A stretch of DNA of 64,000 nt from Methylonatrum sp040877625 (GCA_040877625.1 JBBDNK010000028.1:124001-188000); one strand, 5' to 3'. Positions 7,513 to 16,706 are shown, numbered from the stretch's first letter. Notes: a model not told the origin generated them from the sequence alone. Program-made: numbers and translations.

Positions 7513-8733
7513 TCACATGATGTTGCGTACCCATTGCCCCGCGCTCACGACGCCTGCGTTCGGGTTTCCACCTATCCAGTATGCTAGCTCAGCCGGCGAG
7601 GCGATATCCCAGACAGCGAAATCGGCCTGCTTGCCGGCTTCCAGCGTGCCGCACTGATCGGCCAGGCCGAGGGCGCTGGCGGCATTGCAGGTCACGCCGC
7701 GCAGCGCCTCCTCCGGCGTCATCCGGAACAGGGTACAGGCCATGTTGATCATCAGGCGCAGCGACAACGCGGGAGAAGTACCGGGGTTGGCGTCGGTGGC
7801 GATCGCCATCGGTACGCGGTGCTGACGTAGCATTTCGATGGGCGGTAGCCGGGTTTCGCGCAGCGCATAGAAGGCGCCGGGCAGGAGCACCGCCACGGTT
7901 CCCGCCTCTGCCATGGCGCGAACCCCGTCCTCGGAAACCCACTCCAGATGATCCGCGGACAGGCCCTGATAACGGGCTGACAGCGCCGCCCCGCCCTGGT
8001 CCGAGAGTTGCTCGGCGTGCAGCTTGATCGCCAGGCCGGCTTTGCGGGCCGCCTGGAAAACGCGTTCGGTCTGCTCGGCGGAGAATGCGATGCGCTCACA
8101 GAAGGCATCCACGGCGTCGGCAAGGCCCGCATTGGCGGCCGCCGGGATGATCTCGTTACAGACCAGATCGATGTACGCATCGGCCCGGCCGCGATATTCC
8201 GGCGGCAGTGCATGGGCGGCAAGGCAGGTCGTCTTCACGCTGACCGGCAGCTCCGCGCCGAGTCGCCGCGCGACCCGTAGCATTTTCAGTTCGTTTTCGG
8301 TGTCGAGGCCATAGCCGGATTTGATCTCGACAGTGGTGACGCCTTCGCTGATCAGTTGATCGAGCCGCCGTGCGGCACTGTCGAACAAGGACTGCTCATC
8401 GGCCTCGCGGGTGGCACGGACGGTGGAAAGTATGCCGCCACCGGCGCGGGCAATGTCCTCGTAGCTCGCGCCTTGCAGGCGTTGCTCGAACTCTTCCGCG
8501 CGATCACCGCCGAACACCAGGTGCGTATGGCAGTCAACCAGGCCCGGGGTCACCCATCGGCCGCCCAGCGTCCGCGTCTGCACGGCGTTATCGTCGGGTA
8601 GTTCGCTGCGAGGGCCCACCCAGGCGATACGCCCTCCAGTAACCGCTATTGCCGCGTCTTCAATGGCGCCGTAAGGGCTGTTGGAGGTCATTGTGGCGGC
8701 GTGGCAATCGGTCCAGAGCGTATCCCAGGTCAT
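7513..8733 (-). CDS. hutI: Imidazolonepropionase
   Basis: A 406-residue amidohydrolase that opens 4-imidazolone-5-propanoate to N-formimino-L-glutamate, the third step of histidine degradation. It has the metal motif VDCHTHLVFGGDRAEEF near residue 70, EIKSGYGLD, KLHAEQ (metal histidine), SADHLE and ATDANPG (catalytic aspartate), and normal family length. The ATG at 8733 gives the family-like start MTWDTLW; a longer frame to 8901 lies inside hutG and is not needed. One base separates it from the hutG stop, so hutU-hutG-hutI are one transcript. Confidence 0.95.
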   Translation of the reverse strand: MTWDTLWTDCHAATMTSNSPYGAIEDAAIAVTGGRIAWVGPRSELPDDNAVQTRTLGGRWVTPGLVDCHTHLVFGGDRAEEFEQRLQGASYEDIARAGGGILSTVRATREADEQSLFDSAARRLDQLISEGVTTVEIKSGYGLDTENELKMLRVARRLGAELPVSVKTTCLAAHALPPEYRGRADAYIDLVCNEIIPAAANAGLADAVDAFCERIAFSAEQTERVFQAARKAGLAIKLHAEQLSDQGGAALSARYQGLSADHLEWVSEDGVRAMAEAGTVAVLLPGAFYALRETRLPPIEMLRQHRVPMAIATDANPGTSPALSLRLMINMACTLFRMTPEEALRGVTCNAASALGLADQCGTLEAGKQADFAVWDIASPAELAYWIGGNPNAGVVSAGQWVRNIM

Positions 8734-8734
8734 T

Positions 8735-9526
8735 TCAGCCTCCGGGTCGAAATTGTGCGATGGCACTGCAGATGGCGTGAAGGACTGGGCGAACCTCCGC
8801 CGCTCGCGCTTCAATAAAGGGGTATGGCGGCGATTCCTGCATGTAGGTGTGCTGGGCGAGTTCCATCTGCACGACGTGGACGCCCTGCTCCGGCCGACCA
8901 TAATGGCGGGTTATCCAGCCGCCGCGGAATCGGCCATTGACCACATGGCTGAAGGGCGACTTCGAGGCGATCCCGGCCACTGCCTGCTCTATTTCGGGAG
9001 CGCAGCTCTGGCTGTTATTGGTGCCGATGTTAAGCGCCGGCAATTCACCTTCGAACAGGCGCGGCACCGTGGATCGGATGGAGTGGCAGTCATAGAGCAA
9101 GGCATATCCATGCTGCGCCTTTACCCGTTCGATCTGTTCCGAGAGCGCCTGGTGGTAGGGGGCGAACCACTGCCGGCGGCGCTGGGCAATCTCGTCTTCG
9201 TCCGGCTCCTGGCCGGCTGTATACAGTGGCGCGCCATCGAAGGTCACCGTCGGGCACAGGCCGGTGGTGGCCTGCCCCGGATACAGCGGGGCGTCTTGCG
9301 GGTCCCGATTGACATCGATGACGTACCGGGAAACCGTGGTACGCACCACCGTGGCATCAAGCGCATCGGCGAAGTTGTAGAGCCGGTAGATCCACCAGTC
9401 CGTGTCATGCAGCACCCGGCCTTCGGCGTTCAGGCGCTGCCGGATGTCCTCCGGCAGGTCGGTGCCGCCGTGCGGCATGCTCAGAATCAACGGCCCGTTG
9501 CGGGGTGTTACCTCGGCTGGATTCAT
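8735..9526 (-). CDS. hutG: N-formylglutamate deformylase
   Basis: A 263-residue N-formylglutamate amidohydrolase that splits N-formyl-L-glutamate into glutamate and formate, the last step of the five-step hut route. Family features are the N-terminal LILSMPHGG, DTDWWIYRLYNF, RDPQDAPLYPGQ, LLYDCHSIRS (metal ligands) and the C-terminal VQMELAQHTYM. Its ATG overlaps the hutU stop by ATGA. Its partner HutF is encoded at 12263, which confirms the formylglutamate branch instead of direct formimidoylglutamate hydrolysis. Confidence 0.95.
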   Translation of the reverse strand: MNPAEVTPRNGPLILSMPHGGTDLPEDIRQRLNAEGRVLHDTDWWIYRLYNFADALDATVVRTTVSRYVIDVNRDPQDAPLYPGQATTGLCPTVTFDGAPLYTAGQEPDEDEIAQRRRQWFAPYHQALSEQIERVKAQHGYALLYDCHSIRSTVPRLFEGELPALNIGTNNSQSCAPEIEQAVAGIASKSPFSHVVNGRFRGGWITRHYGRPEQGVHVVQMELAQHTYMQESPPYPFIEARAAEVRPVLHAICSAIAQFRPGG

Positions 9527-11208
9527 GCAGGGTATTCCGTCTTCAGCATGGGCAGGTTGAGCTCATGTTCGCGTGCGCAGTCGATGGCGGCCTCGTAGCC
9601 GGCATCGGCATGGCGCATGACGCCGGTACCGGGGTCGTTCCACAGTACGCGCGCGATCCGCCGATCCGCATCTTCGCTGCCGTCACAGACAACCACCATG
9701 CCGGCATGCTGAGCGTAGCCCATGCCAACGCCGCCGCCATGGTGCAGTGAGACCCAGGTCGCTCCGGACGCGGTATTGAGCAGCGCGTTGAGCAACGGCC
9801 AGTCGGAGACGGCATCCGAGCCGTCGCGCATGCTCTCGGTCTCCCGGTTCGGGCTGGCCACCGAACCGGAGTCCAGGTGATCACGGCCGATCACCACGGG
9901 CGCTTTCAGTTCGCCCCGGCGGACCATTTCGTTGAACGCGAGACCGAGCCGGTGGCGCTGGCCCAGCCCCACCCAGCAAATGCGTGCGGGCAGGCCCTGG
10001 AACTGGATCCGCTCGCGCGCCATATCGAGCCAGTTGTGCAGGTTGGGGTCGTCGGGAATGAGCTCCTTGACCTTCTCGTCCGTGCGGTAGATGTCTTCGG
10101 GGTCGCCGGACAGCGCGGCCCAGCGGAACGGCCCGATACCGCGGCAGAAGAGCGGCCGGATATACGCCGGCACGAAACCGGGGAAATCGAAGGCGTTATC
10201 TACGCCCATCTCCTGGGCCATCTGCCGGATGTTGTTGCCGTAATCGAAGGTCGGTATGCCCTTGGCCTGCATCGCAAGCATGGCGCGGACATGCACGGCC
10301 ATGGACTGCTTGGCGGCTTTCGCAGTGCCCGTGGGGTCGGATTTCGAGCGCTCGCAGTATGCGTCCCAGCTCCAGCCTGCCGGCAGATAGCCGTTCAGCG
10401 GATCGTGGGCGCTGGTTTGGTCGGTGACCATGTCCGGGCGGACGTCGCGGCGCGCGATGGCGGGAAAGACGTCGGCGGCATTGCCCAGCAAGCCCACGGA
10501 GACGGCCTTGCCGGCGGATTTTGCGTCTTCGATCAGTTCCAGTGCGTGATCGAGTGACTTGGCCTGGACATCCAGGTAACGCGTCCGCAGGCGGAAGTCC
10601 AGCCTGCTTTGCTGGCACTCCACCGCCAGCATGGAAGCGCCGGCCATGGTCGCGGCCAGCGGCTGCGCGCCACCCATGCCGCCGAGTCCCGCCGTCAGTA
10701 TCCAGCGCCCGGCGAGGTCACCGTCATAGTGCTGCCGACCGGCTTCGACAAAGGTCTCGTAAGTCCCCTGGACGATGCCCTGGCTGGCGATATAGATCCA
10801 CGAGCCCGCGGTCATCTGCCCGAACATCATCAGGCCCTTGCGGTCGAGTTCGTTGAAATGTTCCCAGGTGGCCCAGTGCGGCACCAGGTTGGAGTTGGCG
10901 ATGAGTACCCGCGGGGCATCACGGTGCGTCGGAAACACGCCTACCGGCTTGCCGGACTGGATGAGCAGGGTTTCGTCATCGCCGAGCTCGCGCAGCGCCT
11001 TGACGATCGCATCGAAGCATTCCCAGTTGCGCGCCGCCTTGCCGATGCCGCCGTAGACGACGAGATCTTCAGGCCGCTCCGCGACGTCCGGGTCGAGATT
11101 GTTCATCAACATCCGCAGTGGAGCTTCGGTCAACCAGCTCTTCGCGCTGAGCTCGGTTCCCCGAGGCGCGCGGATGATACGAGGGGATGCGGGGCTGGAT
11201 CTGGTCAC
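9523..11208 (-). CDS. hutU: Urocanate hydratase
   Basis: A 561-residue urocanase that converts urocanate to imidazolonepropionate using tightly bound NAD. Visible are YGGIGKAARNWECFDAI near the start, the NAD loop GLGGMGGAQPLA, and FCRGIGPFRW with the conserved active-site cysteine region. Length is normal. The start is GTG at 11208, supported by GGAGGAG just upstream and by a conserved N-terminus. It is the first gene of the hutU-hutG-hutI operon, and a HutC-like operator lies 23 bp upstream. The usual companion hutH is absent from this window. Confidence 0.97.
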   Translation of the reverse strand: MTRSSPASPRIIRAPRGTELSAKSWLTEAPLRMLMNNLDPDVAERPEDLVVYGGIGKAARNWECFDAIVKALRELGDDETLLIQSGKPVGVFPTHRDAPRVLIANSNLVPHWATWEHFNELDRKGLMMFGQMTAGSWIYIASQGIVQGTYETFVEAGRQHYDGDLAGRWILTAGLGGMGGAQPLAATMAGASMLAVECQQSRLDFRLRTRYLDVQAKSLDHALELIEDAKSAGKAVSVGLLGNAADVFPAIARRDVRPDMVTDQTSAHDPLNGYLPAGWSWDAYCERSKSDPTGTAKAAKQSMAVHVRAMLAMQAKGIPTFDYGNNIRQMAQEMGVDNAFDFPGFVPAYIRPLFCRGIGPFRWAALSGDPEDIYRTDEKVKELIPDDPNLHNWLDMARERIQFQGLPARICWVGLGQRHRLGLAFNEMVRRGELKAPVVIGRDHLDSGSVASPNRETESMRDGSDAVSDWPLLNALLNTASGATWVSLHHGGGVGMGYAQHAGMVVVCDGSEDADRRIARVLWNDPGTGVMRHADAGYEAAIDCAREHELNLPMLKTEYPA

Positions 11209-11230
11209 GGGCTCCTCCGGATGTCACTAC

Positions 11231-11244
11231 CTGTCTATACAAGT
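11231..11244. promoter_or_regulatory. HutC-like operator upstream of hutU
   Basis: The reverse complement reads ACTTGTATAGACAG, very close to the inverted-repeat HutC operator core (CTTGTATAnACAAG) known from enterics and pseudomonads. It lies between hutC and hutU, 23 bp before the hutU start codon, where a bound repressor would block the promoter. Similar sites are at 12221 and 16661. Confidence 0.7.
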
Positions 11245-11378
11245 TTGGCGAAATTCAACTTAACATCGTCCATTGCGGTTTAGCAATAGTCGGGCGTGAT
11301 CGCGGGCGCGTTTCAGGATTCAGTCGCGGCGGGCCCTGCTTGCACACCGCTGCCAATCGGCCTTCCGGGGCCGGTGGC

Positions 11379-12182
11379 TCAGGTCCGCCCCGGCCAGCGG
11401 CTGTGTGCCATATCGGCCGATTGCACGAACCGGCCCTCCAGTCGATAGCGCGTGCCGGGATACAACAACCGCGCCCAACTGACGACCCTGCGCCCCCACC
11501 AGGTTCGCCGCTGCAACAGCAGACAGGGTTCGGTTGCGGAGATTTTCAGCAAGCGCCGCTCCCAGGGCTCGGCGGTGACGGATTCGACAACATGTTCTAT
11601 CTCGGTCGGCGGTGCGATGCTCATCAGGTAAGCGTGCGCGGTGATCTGCAGGAAGTCCTGCTGCAGGTAGTCGGGCACCAGATCGGAGGCGATATACCGG
11701 TGCTCCAGCAGCACGGGAACATCGTCATCGCTGTGGATGATGATGGAGCGGAATATCCTGGTGCCTTCATCGACGACGAGTGCGCGGGCGACGTCCTGGT
11801 CTGCAACGTCCTCTTCCAGGGTGATGACGCGGGCGCTGTGCTTGTGGCCGCGCGCGGCGATCTCATCGGCAATGCTCGAGATATCGAACAGCGCCGCATG
11901 CGGCTTGGACTCGGCGACGAAACTGCCGACGCCCTGCACGCGCACGATCAGGCCATCCGCGGCCAGCTCACGCAGAGCGCGGTTGACGGTCATGCGGCTG
12001 ACGCCGAACTCGAGCACCAGCTCGCTCTCCGAGGGCACGCGATGGCCGGGCGGCCAAACGCCGGAGAGCACTTGATCACGGATCATGCGTTTGACGCGCA
12101 TGTACAGCGGTGCGGGGCTATTGTCGCTGCGCACCGGCTGGATGGGCTGTTTTTGTTGCATCAATGTCTCGCACGTAAGCAT
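11379..12182 (-). CDS. hutC: Histidine utilization repressor, GntR/UTRA family
   Basis: A 267-residue GntR-HutC regulator. The winged helix is at about residues 25-90 (PLYMRVKRMIRDQVLSG, VPSESELVLEFGVSRMTVNRALREL) and the UTRA ligand domain follows from about 110 (HSARVITLEEDVAD to the YPGTRYRLEGRF C-terminus). HutC proteins use urocanate as inducer. The start at 12182 has no clear ribosome site; an ATG at 12161 seven codons later is an alternative. It lies beside hutU and diverges from hutF, with operators on both sides. Confidence 0.92.
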   Translation of the reverse strand: MLTCETLMQQKQPIQPVRSDNSPAPLYMRVKRMIRDQVLSGVWPPGHRVPSESELVLEFGVSRMTVNRALRELAADGLIVRVQGVGSFVAESKPHAALFDISSIADEIAARGHKHSARVITLEEDVADQDVARALVVDEGTRIFRSIIIHSDDDVPVLLEHRYIASDLVPDYLQQDFLQITAHAYLMSIAPPTEIEHVVESVTAEPWERRLLKISATEPCLLLQRRTWWGRRVVSWARLLYPGTRYRLEGRFVQSADMAHSRWPGRT

Positions 12183-12220
12183 GGGCTGTCAGTGGTTGCG
12201 CCTAAGTATACCCGCATGCA

Positions 12221-12235
12221 ATTGTACATACATGT
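12221..12235. promoter_or_regulatory. HutC-like operator between hutC and hutF
   Basis: The sequence ATTGTACATACATG resembles the other two HutC-like sites and the known TTGTATATACAA core. It sits in the 80-bp divergent region, 28 bp before the hutF start, and could control both hutF and hutC. Confidence 0.6.
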
Positions 12236-12262
12236 TTAGACGGCTAGCCGGAGAGTGTCTTC

Positions 12263-13618
12263 ATGGAGTTATTCGCAGAGCAGGCGCTGTTACCCAGCGG
12301 CTGGGCTCGCAATGTGCGCTTGACCATCGCCGCGGACGGAACGTTCAGCAAGGTACTGAGCGACACCTCCGCGAACACCGCCACCCGCCTTTCCGGACCG
12401 CTGTTGCCGGGCATGCCGAACCTCCACTCTCACGCCTTCCAGCGTGCCATGGCGGGGCTGGCAGAGGTGCTGGGCGACCCGCAGGACAGCTTCTGGTCCT
12501 GGCGGCAGAGCATGTACGCGCTGGTGTCGCGGGTTACACCCGAGCAGATGCAGGCGATTGCCGCCTACCTGTACGTGGAAATGCTGAAGGCCGGCTACAC
12601 CACGGTCGCCGAATTTCATTATCTGCACCATGATCGCAACGGCCGCCCCTACGCCAATCCGGCGGAGACATCCGAGCGTCTGATGGCGGCGGCCGATGTC
12701 GCCGGGATCGGACAGACACTGATGCCGGTGCTCTACAGCTACAGCGGCTTCGGTGCGCAACCGCCGAACCAGGGACAGCAGCGTTTTGTCCAGAACACCG
12801 ACGCCTATGCCGAGCTCTGGCAGGCGTTGAGCGCCGGTTATCGCCAGCGCCCCCGTCATCACCTCGCCTTGTGCCTGCATTCCCTGCGCGCGGTGGCGCC
12901 GCGGCAGCTCGGGCCGATTCTGGATCTGGACGACACCGTGCCCGTCCACATCCATATCGCCGAGCAGCAACGGGAGGTTGACGCCTGCCTGGCCTGGAGC
13001 GGCCAGCGGCCGGTGGAATGGCTTTACCGGCATGCGCCCGTGGATGCGCGTTGGTGCCTGGTCCACGCGACCCATCTGACGTCCGCGGAGACCACGCTGA
13101 TCGCCGAAAGCGGAGCGGTTGCCGGGCTCTGCCCCACCACCGAAGCAAATCTGGGCGACGGCCTGTTTCCGGCAATGGACTATCTCGCCGCCGGCGGCCG
13201 GTTCGGCATCGGCTCCGACAGTCATGTCAGTGTCAGCGTGGTGGAAGAGTTGCGCTGGCTTGAGTATACGCAGCGCCTGGTCTCGCAACGCCGCAACCGG
13301 CTCGTCAGTGCCGAGACGCCGTCCGTGGGCCGCTACCTCTATGAACGCGCGCTGGGCGGCGGCGCCCAGGCCATGGGCCAACCCGTGGGCCGGATCGAAC
13401 CGGGCGCCTACGCCGATTTCATTGTCCTCGACGGAGAACACCCCATGCTTGCCACCGCTGACGGCGACGGCCTGCTCGATCGCTGGCTGTTCTCCGGCGA
13501 CAGCGCCATGGTTCGCGACGTCTACGTGAGCGGCAAACAGGTTATCGAGGCCGGCCGGCACGCCCGGGATGCGGCGCTTGCCGACGACTTCCGCAAGGCA
13601 CTGAGCGCGTTGCGCTGA
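12263..13618 (+). CDS. hutF: Formimidoylglutamate deiminase
   Basis: A 451-residue amidohydrolase that deiminates N-formimino-L-glutamate to N-formyl-L-glutamate and ammonia, the step before HutG. Metal motifs are PNLHSHAFQRAMAG near residue 55, HIHIAEQQREV near 230, LVHATHLT near 265 and GIGSDSHVSVS near 320, all typical of HutF. The ATG at 12263 follows GGAGAG. It is transcribed away from hutC and ends at a strong hairpin shared with the convergent tctA gene. Confidence 0.95.
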   Translation: MELFAEQALLPSGWARNVRLTIAADGTFSKVLSDTSANTATRLSGPLLPGMPNLHSHAFQRAMAGLAEVLGDPQDSFWSWRQSMYALVSRVTPEQMQAIAAYLYVEMLKAGYTTVAEFHYLHHDRNGRPYANPAETSERLMAAADVAGIGQTLMPVLYSYSGFGAQPPNQGQQRFVQNTDAYAELWQALSAGYRQRPRHHLALCLHSLRAVAPRQLGPILDLDDTVPVHIHIAEQQREVDACLAWSGQRPVEWLYRHAPVDARWCLVHATHLTSAETTLIAESGAVAGLCPTTEANLGDGLFPAMDYLAAGGRFGIGSDSHVSVSVVEELRWLEYTQRLVSQRRNRLVSAETPSVGRYLYERALGGGAQAMGQPVGRIEPGAYADFIVLDGEHPMLATADGDGLLDRWLFSGDSAMVRDVYVSGKQVIEAGRHARDAALADDFRKALSALR

Positions 13619-13619
13619 G

Positions 13620-13658
13620 GGCGCGAGGAGACCCGCTCAATGCGTGTCTCCTCGCGCC
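13620..13658. terminator. Bidirectional hairpin terminator between hutF and tctA
   Basis: A perfect 13-bp stem, GGCGCGAGGAGAC at 13620-13632 with GTCTCCTCGCGCC at 13646-13658, and a 13-base loop. It lies just after the hutF stop and before the convergent tctA stop, so it can serve both transcripts. No long T run follows on either side. Confidence 0.7.
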
Positions 13659-13673
13659 TGTCGGCGGGTCTTG

Positions 13674-15161
13674 CTATCGCTTGTGGAAAGACCGCCACCC
13701 CGCCACCACCAGCGTTACCGCAAGCACGGCCAGCAAGGTTGCGCTGATTGGCCGGGTGAAAAACACGGTGAAATCCATGTCGTTCGCGATCAGGGCATTG
13801 CGCATGTTGACCTCGATGATCGGGCCGAGCACCAGCCCCAGGACCACCGGCGCCATGGAGACGCCGAAGCGCAGCAGCACATAGCCGATCATTCCGAGTA
13901 CGGCGATCAGGCCGACCTCGAACGTCGCATTGTTGATGGCAAAGCCGCCGGTGGCACAGAGCACCGCCACGATCGGCAGCAGGATCCGTGGCGGGATGGT
14001 GACGATGCGAGGCAGCAGCCCGCGCGCCAGCAGCGTGATGACCAGGAACAGCACCGAGCTGAATAACAGAATGACGAGTATCTGCGCGAACAGGTCTTCA
14101 TGCTCGAAGATGAACATCGGCCCCGGATCGATACCCTGAATAAGCAGTGCCCCGATCAGCACCGCCGTTACCGTGTCTCCCGGTATACCCAGCGTGAGCA
14201 AGGGGACGAGCGCGCCGCCGGTGACTGCATTGTTTGCGGACTCGGCGGCCATGACGCCCCTGGCCTGGGCGTCCTCGTCACTCTCCCCTGCCCGCTCCCG
14301 GCCCCTGGCCTGGCCGTACGCGATCCACGATGCAATGGTCGGTCCGGCCCCCGGCAGGATGCCGATGAATGTTCCGATCATCGCGCTCTGGCCGAGCAAT
14401 GCCCAGTGTTTGCCGAGAAAACGCGGTAATCCGGCAAGCGGATAGCGTTGCTGACCGGGCAGGGCCTGATCGCTGCGGGGGTTCGCCGCCTGCGTGAAAA
14501 GTTCGGCCAGTGCGAACATGGCGATGAGCGCGGGGATCAACGGAATACCGCCCAACAGCGCCGGCATCCCCATGGTAAAGCGCGTGACGCCGCCGACTTC
14601 GTCGATGCCGATCGTTGCCAGCAGCATGCCGAAACTGGCACCAATGATGCCTTTGGCCATCGACCCGCCGGATACCGCGGCGACACATGAAACGCCAAAT
14701 AACCCGAGCACGCAGTACTCGACTGAAGTGAACTTCAGGGCGAAGCTCGATAATTGGGGTGCGGCAAACATCAGCACGATGATCGAGAAGATGCCGCCCA
14801 CCACCGAGGCCGTGGCGGAAAGGCTGATAGCCAGATCCGCCTTGCCGGACCGAGCGAGGCGGTAACCGTCAAGCGCCGTCGCCGCGTTACCGGGTGCCCC
14901 CGGGGTGTTTATCAGTATGGCGGGGAGCGAGCCGGCGAAGTAACCGGCACAGTACAGACCGAGCAGCAGCGCCATGCTTTGCTCGAAGTTGACGCCGAAA
15001 GTCAGCGGCACCGCAATCGCCACGCCAGTGGTGGCGGTCAGCCCCGGCGATGCACCGAATATCAGCCCCACCGCGACGCCGATGCACATCCACATCAGCA
15101 CTGAAGGCTGCGACACCACCGAGATGGCGCCGAGAATCGTATCGAGCCCTATCAATTCCAT
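13674..15161 (-). CDS. tctA: Tripartite tricarboxylate transporter large permease (TctA)
   Basis: A 495-residue polytopic protein, the large membrane subunit of a TTT-family secondary transporter. Family motifs are the ASPGLTATTGVAIAVPLTF block near residue 40, LINTPGAPGNAATALDGY near 95 and GILPGAGPTIASWIAYG near 300. The ATG at 15161 overlaps tctB by 10 bases; an upstream extension to 15269 lacks family sequence. Partners are tctB and tctC. TTT systems carry carboxylates, and the HutC-like site upstream of tctC suggests urocanate, histidine or a breakdown product as cargo. Confidence 0.92.
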   Translation of the reverse strand: MELIGLDTILGAISVVSQPSVLMWMCIGVAVGLIFGASPGLTATTGVAIAVPLTFGVNFEQSMALLLGLYCAGYFAGSLPAILINTPGAPGNAATALDGYRLARSGKADLAISLSATASVVGGIFSIIVLMFAAPQLSSFALKFTSVEYCVLGLFGVSCVAAVSGGSMAKGIIGASFGMLLATIGIDEVGGVTRFTMGMPALLGGIPLIPALIAMFALAELFTQAANPRSDQALPGQQRYPLAGLPRFLGKHWALLGQSAMIGTFIGILPGAGPTIASWIAYGQARGRERAGESDEDAQARGVMAAESANNAVTGGALVPLLTLGIPGDTVTAVLIGALLIQGIDPGPMFIFEHEDLFAQILVILLFSSVLFLVITLLARGLLPRIVTIPPRILLPIVAVLCATGGFAINNATFEVGLIAVLGMIGYVLLRFGVSMAPVVLGLVLGPIIEVNMRNALIANDMDFTVFFTRPISATLLAVLAVTLVVAGWRSFHKR

Positions 15162-15586
15162 GTCGGCAATAGCACCGTGAAGCCATAGCGGAACAGGTAA
15201 AACGTGATCAGCGCGACGGCAATGGGCGTGATGATGAGCTCCAGCGGCTTTCTGGCGCCCAGGATCCACATCGTAATCAGCACGAACAGCCAGGTGCCGA
15301 GGCGAAAATCCATATAGCGGAAGGTAAACGCATAGATCGAGAACGTTGCCGCGACCATAAGCGCCGACGGTGTAAGGATGCGCGTCACGACGTCACGTGC
15401 CGGCACAGCGCCAGGCCACAGAATCAGTGTCAATCCGCCCGCGCTGAGGATGGCGGCGAGGAGATAGGGAAAGAAACGGGCCGAGACCGCGGTCGAGCCC
15501 GGAAGTAGCTGAACATGGCTGCTGGCAAAGGCGATCAATATGCCGGCCAGAATCGCAGCAATGCCGAGTGCCCGATCCGCTTTCAT
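15152..15586 (-). CDS. tctB: Tripartite tricarboxylate transporter small permease (TctB)
   Basis: A 144-residue small membrane subunit with four hydrophobic helices (near residues 8-24, 37-58, 73-90 and 100-140). The start at 15586 (MKADRALG) is preferred over the one at 15607 because ACGGAGGA lies seven bases before it. It overlaps tctA and follows tctC by 68 bp. The family is poorly conserved, so the call rests on topology and on its place between tctC and tctA. Confidence 0.85.
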   Translation of the reverse strand: MKADRALGIAAILAGILIAFASSHVQLLPGSTAVSARFFPYLLAAILSAGGLTLILWPGAVPARDVVTRILTPSALMVAATFSIYAFTFRYMDFRLGTWLFVLITMWILGARKPLELIITPIAVALITFYLFRYGFTVLLPTWN

Positions 15587-15654
15587 CGAGTCCTCCGTAT
15601 GCGTCATGAGCGCCGGGCCTCCGCCTCTGCCAGGGCGAAGACCCGGCGTCCGTT

Positions 15655-16623
15655 TTACTGAATCAGACCGATGGTCTTCAGCGTCTGTGCGTTTTCCTCA
15701 ACGGTTTCCGCGATCAGCTGCGTAAAGGCATCATGATTGAGGTAGGCCGGCGTGAGGTTGTATTTCCCGTAGAGCTCCTGCGTCTCTCCCGAGTTTGCCA
15801 CCTTATCCACGGCCGCGCGCAACGTCTGCAGGCGGTCATCGGCGATGCCGCGGTTGGTCACCAGACCGAACCAGACGGCGGCGTTGAAGTCGTAGCCGAG
15901 CTCCTGGAACGTCGGGGCATCGGGCAGATACGACACGGTCTCGGGAGCGGCAACGCCCAGTACACGGAGCTGACCAGCCTTGGACAGGCTGGTGTAGTTG
16001 GATGCGCCGACGAACACGAAATCAACTTCCTGGGTCAGCGCCTTGGTCACTGCGCCCTTGCCGCCGCGGCCGCCGATATGGGTCAGCTCGATTCCCTGGT
16101 CTCTGGCAAAACGCTCCATGCTCAGGTGCTGGGTTGAACCCGGCCCCGGCGTGGAGTACTTAACCGACCCCGGGTTCGCTTTTGCGGCCGCAATGACGTC
16201 CTTCACCGACTCGAATTCGCTGCCATCGGCGACGGCTAGCCCGATCGGCACTTCCACGAGCTGGGCAATGGTGACGAAGTCATCGGTCTTGTAACCGGAA
16301 TCACTGATCTGCGGGCGGGCGGTCATGGCGCCGGTGGAAGCCACCAGCAACGTGTAACCGTCGGGATCGGCCTTGTTGGCTTCGGCCATGCCGACACCGC
16401 CGCCGGCACCCGGGACATTGCGGACCACGAACGGAACGCCCAATTCCTCCTGAAGCCGGCGCGACATCAGGCGCGCGGTTCCATCAATCGCGTCGCCGGC
16501 GCCGAACGGCACAATGAGTTGTACCGGCCGGCTTGGATAGTCGGATTGTGCAGCCGCTGGAACGGCCAGCAGCATAGGCAAAACGCAGACGAGTGAAGTA
16601 AGCAGGGCTTTCGATTTCATCAT
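15655..16623 (-). CDS. tctC: Tripartite tricarboxylate transporter solute-binding protein (TctC)
   Basis: A 322-residue Bug/TctC-type periplasmic binding protein. It has a Sec signal peptide (residues 1-25, ending AAAQ), then SDYPSRPVQLIVPFGAGDAIDGTAR and the ligand-loop motif NVPGAGGGVG near residue 88, typical of the family. AAGGAG lies six bases before the start at 16623. It is the first gene of tctCBA and has a HutC-like operator 38 bp upstream, shared with the divergent cyclodeaminase gene. Confidence 0.93.
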   Translation of the reverse strand: MMKSKALLTSLVCVLPMLLAVPAAAQSDYPSRPVQLIVPFGAGDAIDGTARLMSRRLQEELGVPFVVRNVPGAGGGVGMAEANKADPDGYTLLVASTGAMTARPQISDSGYKTDDFVTIAQLVEVPIGLAVADGSEFESVKDVIAAAKANPGSVKYSTPGPGSTQHLSMERFARDQGIELTHIGGRGGKGAVTKALTQEVDFVFVGASNYTSLSKAGQLRVLGVAAPETVSYLPDAPTFQELGYDFNAAVWFGLVTNRGIADDRLQTLRAAVDKVANSGETQELYGKYNLTPAYLNHDAFTQLIAETVEENAQTLKTIGLIQ

Positions 16624-16660
16624 GTCGCTCTCCTTGGGATCGTTTGACGACCATAATCTA

Positions 16661-16674
16661 ATTGTATATACAGG
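16661..16674. promoter_or_regulatory. HutC-like operator between tctC and the cyclodeaminase gene
   Basis: The sequence ATTGTATATACAGG contains TTGTATATACA, nearly the full HutC consensus. It lies in the 83-bp divergent region, 38 bp from the tctC start and 33 bp from the plus-strand start. One site could repress both transcripts until urocanate is present. Confidence 0.7.
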
Positions 16675-16706
16675 TAAAGCACACAGATCAGATCGTGGGA
16701 GAAACG

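Noticed and set aside
16662..16706. Upstream ATG at 16662 as start of the cyclodeaminase gene
   Set aside because: It would begin inside the HutC-like operator and adds residues not typical of the family; the ATG at 16707 has a better ribosome site.
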